Positions 49,703 to 61,286 of a DNA stretch of 64,000 nucleotides are shown one piece after another. A program made the position numbers and the translations under genes. Source of the stretch: Panonychus citri (taxonomy: Eukaryota; Arthropoda; Arachnida; Trombidiformes; Tetranychidae); NCBI RefSeq assembly GCF_014898815.1, contig NW_026515545.1, positions 806,001-870,000 of the forward strand. Direction: 5' to 3'. The notes under the pieces are model-generated. The model saw nothing but the letters and a program-made list of their open reading frames with translations, was not told the origin of the DNA and searched no databases. Within the stretch, counting starts at the first letter, position 1, and every line of letters starts with the position of its first letter.

Positions 49703-52700
49703 GGGAGGGAGAAAACGAGGGAGAAAACGAGAGAGAAACGGAAATATTAAATCTCTCTATGTGTTTATATCCGTGTGAACAAAAGCTGAATCAATATGAT
49801 CGATTAATCAATGATTAAAATGCTTATAATCAATTTAAATAGTTACCTGAAGATAATCCTGGTCTAGGAATTCCCCATGATGGTGCATGAATAAGATGCA
49901 GTGGGTGTTGAGGTCCATTTGGTGAATGTGATTGTTGTTGACTAAGTACATTGTATTGTTGTTGTGTTGCTGCTGCATGAAGCTGAGAAAAATTTAGTTC
50001 AGCTGATCGATAATCTAATTTATTATTTCCTGATGATCGAGATTGTTGCTGGGATTTAGATGGTGATGGTGATGATGTTGAGGATTGTTGTTGTTGTTGT
50101 GATGATGACGATGATTGTTGATGATGTCGTTGTTGTTGCTCCAAGTTTCTAATTGATCTTACGTCCGGATGGACTAAATTGTTAACACTATTATTATTAT
50201 TATTATTATTATTACTATTATTTAAAGCAGGTTGATGACTTGATGTTGCACTGGAGCTTGATCTTGATGATGAATTACTGGAATTTGTTGATTTATCATC
50301 TTTCTCACTAATATCACCATTGTACATTGGAATATATGATCTGGTCATTGAATTTGGTCCACTGGAAGTGACCGGAGGATGTGAAGGTGGACCTTGTTGT
50401 GAACGAACAGGATGAGGTTGATTACCACCACCGGCGGTGTTTCCTTTTCCCATTCCAGGCCATCCAGATGAAACCCGTTGCTATTTAATAATCAAATAAT
50501 AGCATTAACATTTTATTCAAATCATTGATTTCTCATCTTGTTAATGATGCAAATGATGATGATGATTACAATTGTGTTACAATCAAAAATCCAAGAAAAG
50601 CGAGAAATTTTTTTTCCCTTTGCTTATTCAACGCATCCAAATTAAAGGTACACACACACAATGAACATGATGAGTTATTGTGTAATGATAATGATAATAG
50701 TAACAGTAGTGCAATATTATCATCATCATCTTTTTTTTCATTCATTCATCTCATTGATAACTTGAAACCTTTTTTTCATTCTCATCAAACAAAACTTGCA
50801 TTTATTTTTATACTTTCACATTAGGTTGGAATCATCATCATGAAATGTGTGTGAGAATCATTAGACCATGAGAATTCAAATGAGAGGAAATAACTGAAAA
50901 CTCATGGAATGTCAATTAAGGTTGGATAAATTTTCCAACATCAGTTACATGATGGTGATTATGATGGTTCTGTTGTTTTCATGATGCAAGGAGGAAGGAA
51001 GATAAAAAAGGAATCAAGATGAAGGAAAGAAGAAGAAGAAAAAAAGATTGAATCAAGTTTACTATGAGAAAATTTTAGTAACCACACCTTTTCATTCATC
51101 GCGTGACAAAACTTTCTTTTTTTACTTCTTATTGTTCTTGGTCAGGTTTCGATGACTTTGACAGTCAACTGGCAACAACACACCAACAGCAAAATCAACC
51201 AGTAAGAACAGTAACCAGAATCAACAACAACAACAACAACGAAATCAACACATACCTTGAACAAATGTTGTCAGGTTCATTTTTGGAGAAGATGAAAAAA
51301 AAGAAACACAAAATCAATGGCTGGAAAGAGAGGAAGAGAAAAAAAAGAGAGAAAAGAAAAAGCGAAAAGAAAAATCCAAGCGAAATTATCAAGACAGTGG
51401 AATCGCTGGTCAGGTCAAAGGATAGTTCAAGGACGGACAGAGGTCAACGGGGACCTTGAGAAAAAATATTAATAGGCAATGAGAGAGAGAGAGAGAGACT
51501 GAGGGTAAAAAAAGTGAAAAAGTTTTCTTTTTACTTAAGAAAAGGGAGAAAGAGTGAGAGAGGGAACAAAGGAGGTCAAAGGCTAAATCTTTTAAAAGGG
51601 AGTGAGTTCAGAATAGAAAAGAAGTTGAGAGAGAGAGAGAGAACTGAAAGTGGTTATTTTTCTTCTTCGTCTTCACAGACGAAAAAGAATAAAAGAAAAT
51701 AGTGAGCACAAGAAGATGAGGATGATAATGATGATGATAGAGGAAAAAGAAGAGAAAAAAGAGAAAGAAAGTTATTAAGAAAAAAATAAGATTCTCAAAG
51801 AATGTAACAAAAAAGGACCAGTTTTTTTTTCGGTTGCTGTTGATTCTGTTGTTGTTGTTTACAGTTGATAACAATTGTACTTTTTCACTACAAAAGCATC
51901 ACAAAGATGATGAAAGGGTTTTTTTACTCTTCTCACACAATCTCTCTCTCTCTCTCTCTCTCATTTTGCTGTTTGTTTATCATGCAATTGAAGCACAACA
52001 ACAGAAGGGGAAAACTCAGTGTTCTTATTGAGGAAAAAAAATTCTTATTCTATTTGTTTTCCATCATCATCATGATTCAATATATAGAATTGATTCTGAT
52101 GAGGATATTGGTATACAATTGATTCTGTTACAATTGTCATGATTGCGATTCGAGTCTATTATTGTTTGATTGGTTTATACACTTTTCCAGTTATTGTGTC
52201 GATTGTTTCTCGTCATTTGCTGTTGATTGTTACACATTAATGTAAATCCATCACCAAGGTGAATGTTTAAATTGTTGATATTCAAATGATTAACTTACCT
52301 TTTGATTGGCTATTCTTAAGGATTCCTCGAAGTGCTGTTGAACTGCATCTCTTTGTTTCTTTTCCCTTTCGGCTCTTTCTCTTTCTCTCATCTGTTTGTC
52401 TCTTTCTTTTGCTTCTCTCTCTTTCATTTTATCATCATGTTTCCTGGAAGATGATGATGATGATGATGGTGAGAGAGAAAACGCGATTTTAATTGTTCAT
52501 CGTTGATTGTCAATTGATTATCCAGGTAACAAGTTAACACATTTTAAAGGTAAAGAAAAGAAAGGAAAACAATTAGTCATCAAATAAACACAATTAACTA
52601 TTGATTGTTTTGATCAATCTGATTGTTTATCATTTAAATTGGTTGAAATTACTAAATTTCTCATTCAAAGTGATTAGTTATATGATTATTATTATTTCAA

Positions 52701-55700
52701 AGTCAATAAAACATTAGTTACGATTTTCAATTAAATAATTGTCTTTGTTGATTGTTGGGTGAAAATTATGATTAGTAAATTGCAACAATATAATTAATAG
52801 ACACACACACAAACACCAAGTGAATGACACTGAAAATCAATTTAATTGTTTTATTTATTTTATTTTTACCTGTTAATAGTTAATGAGAAATAAAAAGTAA
52901 ATCAATCAATCAATTTAATTGTGACGTAAATTATATTGATTGGAAAGATGAGAAAATAAAAAATGGAAAAGTTATTAATTTGATTATCTAAATCATCTAG
53001 GAAACAATGATTAACTTGAGATAGAGAGATAATTAAACATTGATGATAACAACTAAAAGTAAATTGTGACCAATTTAATTCCGTCTTATATTGAATTTCA
53101 TGATTAGTTCAGTTGATCACCAAGAGATTATCCCTCAGGTATCATGGATTAACTGATTGTGAACAAATTTCTCATCCTTAAATCATTATTTTCCTGAATC
53201 AACCCACGGATGATGAAATTATATCCTTGATTATCATCATTATCTTCATGATATTCTGACCGTTACCTGAAGCTTTTTATTTTTCATGTAGGTTGTTGAT
53301 GAAAATCAGATTAACCTGAAATTCAATAAGTTGAGTAAAAAGATTCAACCAGAATATTAGCAAATTCAGATAATCTTAATCATCTTTCTTGTTGCTAATC
53401 ATTTCATCATGTAAATTCATGGTATTCATGGTATTCATATGGAGTATTATTTATCCTTAGCAACTCAATTGTATATCTATTATCCAATTGATTTAATGTA
53501 AATATTTAATTCCTAATTTCATGATAACCTTCAGTTTCATGAGACATGAAAATCATACCTTATCCATTGAATAATGATGAATGAGATTGAAAGAACAACG
53601 AAAAAAAAACAAAATTATCTAACAATTTAATCGTTGATTAGTTGATTAGTTTCCTTGACCAAGGAAAACCGTAAATGATTAGTTAATTGTAGTACAATCA
53701 AATTTGATTGTTAGACAACTTGAATCAAATTATTTCTGGTCTTTTTTTGGTTCTTGTTGTTGTTACTTGACCCAATAAACAATATTGTTAATTGTTAATT
53801 AAATCATTCCCATTGAGTTAATTGTTTCAAGAATATCAAATTGTATCAAGTTGTTAATTGTTTAATCTAATTGTGATCATGATGATGGGATGGGAATCTA
53901 ATCAATTCTAATTGATTGTTTGTGTGTGTGTTGGTTTCATTAGGGTGTGATGATTGCCAACAAATTAACTAATTGTTTGCTTGAACAATTAAAAAAAAAT
54001 CATCTCTTAATTGTGTGTTTCTTTAAACAATTGTAATCATCTATTTAAATTAAAAAAAAAGGTTGATTTAGATCAATCAGATTTTGGATTGAGGTAAATT
54101 TGATTGTAACAATTAACTTTAACTTCAAGTTGATTACTGATTAGCTGAGGTTTGATGATTAATTTAATTTCTATCTTGTTGATTATGTATAATTTAGTAT
54201 GAGAAATTGTTAATTTAATTGTTGACTTTTTTTTCAAGGTTTCATGTCCAATTAACTTTGGTAAAAGTTGTTAATTGTAATCATTTGTAATTGTATTCCT
54301 GTAATAATCAACATTAACAATGACTCTCTCATATGTATTTGATGAATTAACTAATTGTGGGACAATTTTAATTGATTAAAACTGTTGCCAATTAACCAGG
54401 GTTAGTGTGTTACAATTAGTTTTAATTTAGTTACAATCTTAAACTCAACGAACCTTAATTTTTGATACTAATCATTGAATCAACATTAACACAACAATTT
54501 AGCAGAAAAATTTTTTCGTTCACAAACAACAATTAAGATTAAATTAAGTTGATATTAAACTACAATTAAAAAACCTGTAAACATCTTAAATCGTTATTAT
54601 TTCATCAATTGTTTCACAATTGATTTACTCTTCAATTGTAACAATTAACTGATTGTTATAAACAAAAGAAACCAGAAAATGTCAATAATTATCCTTGATC
54701 ATTAAGGGGAAAAGTTAATAAACTTTGATGATGATTAAGGTTGATGATGATGATGATCAATACAATTAATAGTTGTAACTAATGTCTTGTCATGAAAATC
54801 AACAATCAAACTGGTTTAACGAGTATTCAATTAATTTAAGGTAAGTTAATCAAATCAAATCAAATTAAAACATCACATCGTCATCATGATAATCAACAAA
54901 GTATATTAAACAACAAATTAATACATTTTAAGTGGAAACCTAAACAAAATTAACACTAATCACATAGAGATTGCTGATAATTAATCAACTAATCAACTAA
55001 CCAATATCTTCATTTAATGTTAATTGTTGACTATTGATAACTAACAAAAAAAATAAACAATAAAACAAATATAATAATAATTATATGATGATGATGATCA
55101 TTATGATTGACGATCAATTATGAAATTAGAAAGTAAATCAAACTAATTAACTAATCAATATCAAATGAGAGACAAATATAATATTTAATTGTTGAAAGTG
55201 GTTGATTATGATTAGTGTGAGAGCCGAGAGTGATTAAGGGTTAAGTGCAAGTCTACGTAATTAAAACAACTTGAAAGTAATGAGGGAAAATTAAGAGATT
55301 AGTTGATTAGTTGATTAGGATAGAGAAAAAATTAATAACGATAATAATTAACAAATGATTAAAAAGAGATTAAGATTGAGTAAAGGTCATTCAAAGACAT
55401 TCATTCATATTCAATTATCTTAATCAGCGAGATTAACATAAATATAATAATAGAATGAGAGAGAGAGAGAGAAACAGATAAGTGATTAGTTAATTGTTAC
55501 TCTAATTGTTGATATTTCAATCAAATTTATCCACTATGATATGGATATTTAGATAAACAGTAGATTTGAATAAATGTTTCATCTTAATGATCACAATTAA
55601 ATTAAACTCGTAGACACAAACAAACACACTCAGTAAACATGAGAAAAATAAACAACAATTAAAGAAGCAAATTGATTAAGATTAGACAACAATTAACAAA

Positions 55701-57684
55701 TGATGAAGGTTCACAAATTTTGACAACAGAAACACACTCGGAATATAATATAACATAAATCACTTGAGAATTGAATTTGTAAAGTCAACACTTATTATTA
55801 TGGAAAAGGAGATTGAGTTGTTGTTATTATTATTATTATGCAAATTAACTGATTGTTTTAAGATAATTAAACTTACAATTTCTCTTGTAATTGTCTTTCA
55901 CGTTCTTGAATTAACTTCCAATCATTAATTTGATAAGGTGACAATAAACGATTATCTAGGTTACCAGGAGGAACTGTGATTCCCCTCATTTCAGGGTATT
56001 TTTGCCATAATAATTCCTGTTGTTGTTGAATCATTAGCATTGCCTGATAATTATTAATTGGATTGGCATAGGGAGAGATAATCCCTGGAGGAGGACGAGA
56101 CATTGTTGAGCTGTTATTTGAATCTGATGATGAGGGAGGTGCAGGTAAAGATGAGGATGCTTGGGATGTTAAATGGTGATGAGATTGTTGTTGATGATGA
56201 ATTTGTTGCTTTTGTTGTTGTTGATGGTGCTGATGGTGAATCTGTTGTTGTTGTTGTTGTTGTTGGTGGTGGTGATGATTTTGTTGTTGTTGTTGTTGTT
56301 GGGATGATGTTGATGTTGATGATGATGATGATGATGATGATACAGGGGGTGGAGGACCGGTTGTGCGATCACCATTAGGTGGACAAGGTGGCCTAGGTAG
56401 ATGAGAACCTGATTGAGGTGTCATGTGAAGATGCATCAACGTGTTAGAGGAAGATGATGACGTTGATGAGGAAGAATTTGAATTAGTTAATTTTGACTGG
56501 ACTTTTGTTGTGCTTGGGGTTGTTGTTGTTGTTGTTGTGGTCACTGTTGATCCTGTTGTTGTAGTTGTAGTTGTTGTTGTAGTTGGTGGTGTTATATTAT
56601 CACGTCCGCTATGATTAACTTTATCTTGAGCTTTATAATGTATATTATGTTGATCACTTAAATCGAGTCCAAATTTTTGATATTTACTATTATCGCTTGT
56701 TGGTTGGGTTGTTGTTGTTGTTGTTGTTGTTGTGGTGTAGCACTTGAGTTCATCACACTAGCAATACAATTAGTTGATTCTGAATGCTTTGATGGTGATC
56801 CTGTTGTTGGTTGTGGTGGTGGTGTTGGTGTTGTTGATTTAACAGCAATCTCTTTTCATTGCCTGTAGTATTAACGTTGTTACTATCAGTTTGATGATTA
56901 TTATTAATTGTTGTTGTGGTTAAATGATTATTTGTATTATCATTGACGTTTAAATTGCTACTATTATTATTATTAACCAAATTATTTGGATTTTTAACTC
57001 GATTTGAATGGTGGATATGATGATTAGAATTGATTGTTGGTTGATTATTATTATTACTGCTTATTGGATTAGTTAACTTTTTACTGTTACAATTAGCAGA
57101 GTTATTATTACTATTAATATTACTACTACAACTGTTGTAATTAGAATCCTTAATTGTATTGTTACTATTAGTTAATGATTCTCGTGAATTTTGATTACAG
57201 GCACGTCTACGAGGAGTAATTCCGATTTCTTCTCCTTTTAATATCGATTCCACAACTAGAACAATTAAGGAAAAAAATAAAGAAAAAGAACAAAAAATTA
57301 ACAATTAACCAAATCACTAAATTAACCACTGATTAACTATACACATACACACAATGGACACATCACATAAACACCACACCTTGAAAAGCTAATCAATTTG
57401 ATTGTCACAATTTAAATCTCTCAATGGTATTTAATAAGATACATTAAATATCCTTGACAAAAAAAAAGTATCACAATTAATGATGATTATGTTGTTGTTG
57501 TTGTGGTGGTGATAATGTTGACGATGTTGATGATTATGATGATGTGTCTATGTGAGTGAGTGTTTAGTGATTGTAACAATTAAAGATATTGATAATTACC
57601 TCCATCACCAATCAATTTCATCTGAACCAAAGTTGGATCTTCATTACGTTCCTCAAGAACAGTATCATCGGTTAATGTTAATTC
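40468..57684 (-). CDS. Kdm3: KDM3/JMJD1-family JmjC histone H3K9 demethylase, 5' end outside or unseen
   Basis: Seven exons join in phase: 57684-57600, 57255-55877, 52443-52299, 50480-49847, 48463-45252, 44528-42087 and 41646-40468. They encode about 3025 aa, even without the N-terminal part. From the C-terminus there is a JmjC domain with HxD and distal His iron ligands, a C6-type zinc finger (MCDVCETTLFNIHWVCHKCG) and an LxxLL motif (LRELL), all specific to KDM3. The enzyme class removes mono- and dimethyl marks from H3K9 in the nucleus using Fe(II) and 2-oxoglutarate. The first exon seen (DPTLVQMKLIGDG) aligns with about residue 240 of KDM3A, so the N-terminal Tudor-like region is upstream. 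Exon 57255-55877 needs two one-base corrections to stay open. The middle is hugely expanded by Gln/Ser/Asn/Thr tracts, and the protein exceeds mammalian JMJD1C in length. Confidence 0.92.
42087..44528 (-). CDS. Kdm3: KDM3 exon: zinc finger, LxxLL motif and acidic/basic linkers
   Basis: 2442 nt, phase 0 at both ends (TTTTAG|ACTTTA to AAACAG|GTTAGT). It encodes a Lys/Ser-rich nuclear-localisation-type region, then LPKCRECRMTPNQ, FCRFYAFRKLRYAKNGVL, WKRVVQGVREMCDVCETT and WVCHKCGFVICIDCYKAR, the KDM3 zinc-finger region in family order. LRELLIRP supplies the LxxLL nuclear-receptor-box motif. A Lys run, an Asp/Glu run and Ser/Thr tracts follow, then GRLLVFQDPKLPDNLKLF, which leads into the JmjC exon. 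The large plus-strand frame here (42310-43308) is a shadow of these low-complexity tracts. Confidence 0.95.
44529..45251 (-). other. KDM3 intron between the low-complexity and zinc-finger exons
   Basis: A 723 nt AT-rich intron from GTAAGA to TTTTAG. Nothing else is seen. Confidence 0.75.
45252..48463 (-). CDS. Kdm3: KDM3 exon: Ser/Gln/Pro/Thr-rich low-complexity region
   Basis: 3212 nt, entered in phase 1 (ACGTTTAG|ATGG) and left in phase 0 (AAACAG|GTAAGA). It codes for about 1070 residues of disordered sequence: Gln, Ser, Asn, His and Thr tracts, with Pro-rich patches such as PYGYTPYGYPPPPPRSSG and PPPPPVPFNL. No folded domain is recognised. Membership in KDM3 rests on matching splice phase on both sides, strand and position. 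An independent gene is possible but less likely. Confidence 0.8.
48464..49846 (-). other. KDM3 intron with two GA microsatellites
   Basis: A 1383 nt intron from GTAACT to GTTTAG. It contains long (AG)n tracts at 49105-49170 and 49671-49699. The Ser/Leu-rich frames on either strand come from these tracts. Confidence 0.75.
49105..49170. repeat. (AG)n microsatellite
   Basis: About 33 uninterrupted AG units, the longest dinucleotide tract in the window. Confidence 0.95.
49847..50480 (-). CDS. Kdm3: KDM3 exon: low-complexity region with QRVSSGWPGMGKG start
   Basis: 634 nt, phase 0 in (AAATAG|CAACGG), phase 1 out (TCAG|GTAACT). It contains Ser, Asn and Gln tracts and a more complex end (SWGIPRPGLSSG) that splices into DGTSHSQG of the next exon. 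Confidence 0.8.
50481..52298 (-). other. KDM3 intron
   Basis: An 1818 nt intron from GTAAGT to AAATAG. It carries purine-rich tracts (51000-51070, 51290-51380, 51480-51790) and a CT tract (51941-51962). Frames inside them are compositional artefacts. Confidence 0.7.
52299..52443 (-). CDS. Kdm3: KDM3 exon: charged helix
   Basis: 145 nt, phase 2 in (TTCCAG|GAAACA), phase 0 out (CAAAAG|GTAAGT). It reads as a continuous Lys/Arg/Glu helix (KMKEREAKERDKQMRERERA) ending DAVQQHFEESLRIANQK. With the end of the previous exon (KLIQERERQLQEKL) it forms one long charged, coiled-coil-like helix. It is too short to stand out as an open frame and was placed by phase. Confidence 0.8.
52444..55876 (-). other. 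KDM3 intron
   Basis: A 3433 nt AT-rich intron from GTAAGT to TTCCAG. It holds palindrome copies at 54103-54113 and 54635-54645 and a GA tract near 55458-55473. No coding is seen. Confidence 0.7.
55877..57255 (-). CDS. Kdm3: KDM3 exon with two apparent one-base frame breaks
   Basis: 1379 nt between TGTTCTAG|TTGTGG (phase 1) and GAAATT|GTAAGT (phase 2). It begins VVESILKGEEIGITPRRR, in line with KDM3A around residue 250. The rest is Asn, His, Gln, Thr and Ser tracts, then conserved-looking LLWQKYPEMRGITVPPGNL and DWKLIQERERQLQEKL. Three reading frames are used in turn: the first to about 56855, the second from there to about 56706, the third to the donor. One missing A at 56853-56856 and one missing C at 56706-56708 would explain both shifts and make entry and exit phases agree. 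Confidence 0.75.
57600..57684 (-). CDS. Kdm3: KDM3 exon (first one seen in the window)
   Basis: 85 nt, phase 0 in (TAATAG|GAATTA), phase 1 out (GGAG|GTAATT). It encodes ELTLTDDTVLEERNEDPTL followed by VQMKLIGDG, similar to the IVDPSLIHVEVV region of KDM3A. It is preceded by an intron, so the N-terminal exons are further upstream. Confidence 0.8.
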
Positions 57685-58184
57685 CTATTATTTGGGTAAA
57701 AACGTAAGAAATTTGATCACAATTAACAACAAATGAGAAACAAAAATTGACAAAATTAATCAATTAATCACTTGAAAAATCAATTTAATCCAATTTAACT
57801 TTGATGTATACCAATTGGATACACAGACAAACACATATAACACTTGAGGGTTTATATAAAGATGAATCAATTGATTGACACACAATTAACTCATTGTAAT
57901 TTTGGTTGATTAAGATTTAATTTTGCTCCAAGATTATTAATTAGATGAAGATAAAGATGATGATGATGATGATTGTTGATTAGGATAATCCGTTAAAACA
58001 TAATAAAAATAGAAAATTACAATAGAATATCATCTTTTTTCATTTTGTATATTATAAAATTTTTCTCTTTCTTTTCTTTCTTTTTCTCTTTCTTTTTTCT
58101 CTCTTTAGTTTCTCTTCTTCTCTTGATCTTCTCTTGAAAACTACTATTACCCAAATATCTTACTCACATTTCTCTCCCTTGCTC

Positions 58185-58233
58185 CCTCAACCAGAAAAAC
58201 AAGTGAGAGAGAAAAAGGAAGAGAGAGAGAAAG

Positions 58234-58270
<37 letters not shown>

Positions 58271-58482
58271 ATGGAGGCAACTCACTTATCTTCTCTTTCT
58301 ATTAGGCTATAACCTTATCTCTCTAATTCTCTCTCATTTACTCTCGTTCTCTCTTTTACTCCCTTTGGTTTCTCTCTCTCGCTCTCCCTTCCTCTCTCTC
58401 GTTCTCTCTTTTCCTCAACCAGAAAAACAAGTGAGAGAGAAAAAAGAAAGGTAGAAACAACTCACTTATCTTCTCTTTCTAT
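58185..58482. repeat. Direct duplication of a GA-containing segment
   Basis: CCTCAACCAGAAAAACAAGT begins at 58185 and again at 58413. In both copies it is followed by a GAGA tract, then CAACTCACTTATCTTCTCTT. The first copy has a much longer GA run. CT-rich sequence fills the space between. Confidence 0.85.
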
Positions 58483-61251
58483 ATTTGTCTTCTCTCTCTC
58501 TCTCTCTCGCTCCTTCTTCCTCTTTTATATTACTAATGCCATGCTCTCTCTCTCTCTCTCTTTATCATCCTTTGTCTGTCTGTTTACAATATTATTTTTC
58601 TCTTTCTTCTCTTTCTTTTCTTCCTCATCTCCTTGAAGATTTTTTCATCATCATCACCAACTAATGATGATGATGATGTCTAGTGATGTAGTAACAGTCA
58701 GTTTAATATAATAGGTGAAAGTTAATCAACAGAATTAAACAAAAAACTAGTTTTCTGATCAAGAGCAAAATAAATTGTTACAATTAACCATCGATTGTGG
58801 TTACAACTCCAAGCTTTGATTGTAATCAAATTTAATTTGATTAGGACAAATATTCATTCAACTGCCAATTGCATTTTCAATATTCTCATTTAAATAATAT
58901 CATTTTAATGGTTAATTGTTTGATAATTTGGTTGTAACAATCAACTAAATTGTTACTTCCCTTGTTTTTTTTGATTAAACAACAATAATTAATTGTAAGG
59001 TAAAAAACTGTAATCATACATATTTGCAAAAAGTGATTAACTGGTAAAGTTAATTGTAACAATCAAATGTTGGATCGTAACGTAAATTGGTATTGAAATA
59101 TAATCAAACTAAATTATCTTGTCACAATTAACAATCAGACAATATTGTGAGGTACAAAAATTATTTATTAATTAAGTTGATTATATGATTTACCTTTGAA
59201 TCAATAATTGGGAGCAAACAATTAACTTTTTTTCGTTAATCATATTTACACAATCAATTGTGATAATCATGAAGAAGAAGTAAAAAAAAAACAAATCAAT
59301 TGATTACAATTAAAATCCATTAAATTGTCTACAATTAACTTGTACTTTTTTTTACTTCTTTCAAATCAAATCAACTAATTTTTCAATTGCTAATTGTTAA
59401 ATCAACGTAATAGTAAATGAAGAGTTAATTAAATTGATCAATTTTTATATTATCATCGTCAAGATGATTATCATTATTATTATTACGTTGATTAAATCAA
59501 TTAGTCACAATATAATTAGTTAATCATTTCAAGGTTTTCAAGACATAAAAAAGTGAAATGACCTCACAACAATCAACAACAATCAAAAGTAAACAATGAT
59601 AATTAAATTGTTATCGTATTGATTTATAATTAAGATTGACCATCAACAATTTTCAATAACTAATCATCATCATCATCATATTGATTAACATGATTAGTGG
59701 TCAACAATTAGACTTGACCCTTGGATGATTTAAAAGCCAATGAAAATTTAAGCCACACGTTCAGATAAATTCAATTGTTAACAATCAAATCTGATAATCG
59801 CAATTAAATAAACTTGAAACGTTGATTGTTGTTTATTAAATTGAATGAAGATAATCAAGTAAATTGTTGTAGGAGGAAAATTAGAGAAATAAAAAGTAAT
59901 CAGTAAATTGTGTTGATAATGATAATAAATGATTGTATTTATAATTTCTTGTCATCACTTTTAATCATCGTATCTGTAAGTTACTTGATTGTTTGATTAG
60001 TTAACTAACAACTTCCGTGCTATTCAGGTCAAACAATTTAAATTGTTACAATCAATTCGAATCAAACAAAAAAAAATTATATTCTACTCTTTAATTTCCC
60101 AATAATAATAATACCACCAACCAACAGTTAGTTGATTAACTTGATTGTAAATTAGATTGTAACTGATTAGCCTTCAACATTTTCGATGACCTTAAATTGT
60201 CTGATAGTAAAAAATGAACCGCTTCTAATGATTATTATTAAATTGTTACAATTTAAAGTCACTCCAAATGATATTATGTAATACGAAGGAGTAACAATTT
60301 AATTTTTTCGCAAACAATTAACATCTCACAATACAAACTATTGTGGAGAAATTGATTATTGATTGGAAATTACAGTCTGACAATGTTAATCAACTCAATC
60401 AAACACACACACACACACAAATTAACAATCAACAATCAAGGATAACAATTGATTAATCCAGTAAACAAAAAAGTGTAAGTGAAAAATACATAATTAGAGG
60501 TGAAACAATTAACAAATTGTTTAAGTATCATGGATGATAAATACAACAATTATTATTATCATTATATGAAAGGAAAAAAGTTAAACATTTAAATCAGTTA
60601 GTTAACTAACTGATTTGCCCTTAATTTAGTGGCAAAAGAAAATGGATAAATTTAATTACAATCAGTTAACAGCAACAAACAACAACAAAACTATTATCAG
60701 GTAGGAAAAGTGATGAGGAGATGAGGATGATGATGATGATGGTGATGTGGAAAGAAAGAGAGATAAGAGAGAGAGAGAGAAGATGAGAAAAAAAAGAGAG
60801 GAAAGATTGAGAAATGATTTTTTTGATACAGTTGATAGGACGAGCCTGTCTGTAAGTCTCTCCCTCTCAAAACCCCTCCGGGTAAAAACTGGTTTGGCCT
60901 TAAGGTGAAACCTAAATTACCCATCATAATCATTATCATCATCTTCATCTTTATCATCCAGTACCTTTTTCATAGCTTGAGGATGAGGTTGTTGTTGAGG
61001 ATGAAAAAGAAGATAAAAAGGGAAATAAAGCAGAGAGAGAGAGAGTTTTATGATGATGATGGGAAGATGAAGATGATGATGATGATGAGACTTTTCCAGC
61101 CCGTGATTATAAAACATGCATTTATCCAGGGTTTCCGTTAACTCTTAAAATGTTGTCCATGTTATTGTAACTATTATTACCTCGAGAGTGAGGAAGATGA
61201 TGATTAGCATCATTATTACCAAATTTTTAATTTAGCAACCAGATTTTTTTC

Positions 61252-61286
<35 letters not shown>

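Noticed and set aside
51103..51459. 118-codon plus-strand frame
   Set aside because: It lies in a KDM3 intron and is mostly a Lys/Arg/Glu artefact of a purine tract.
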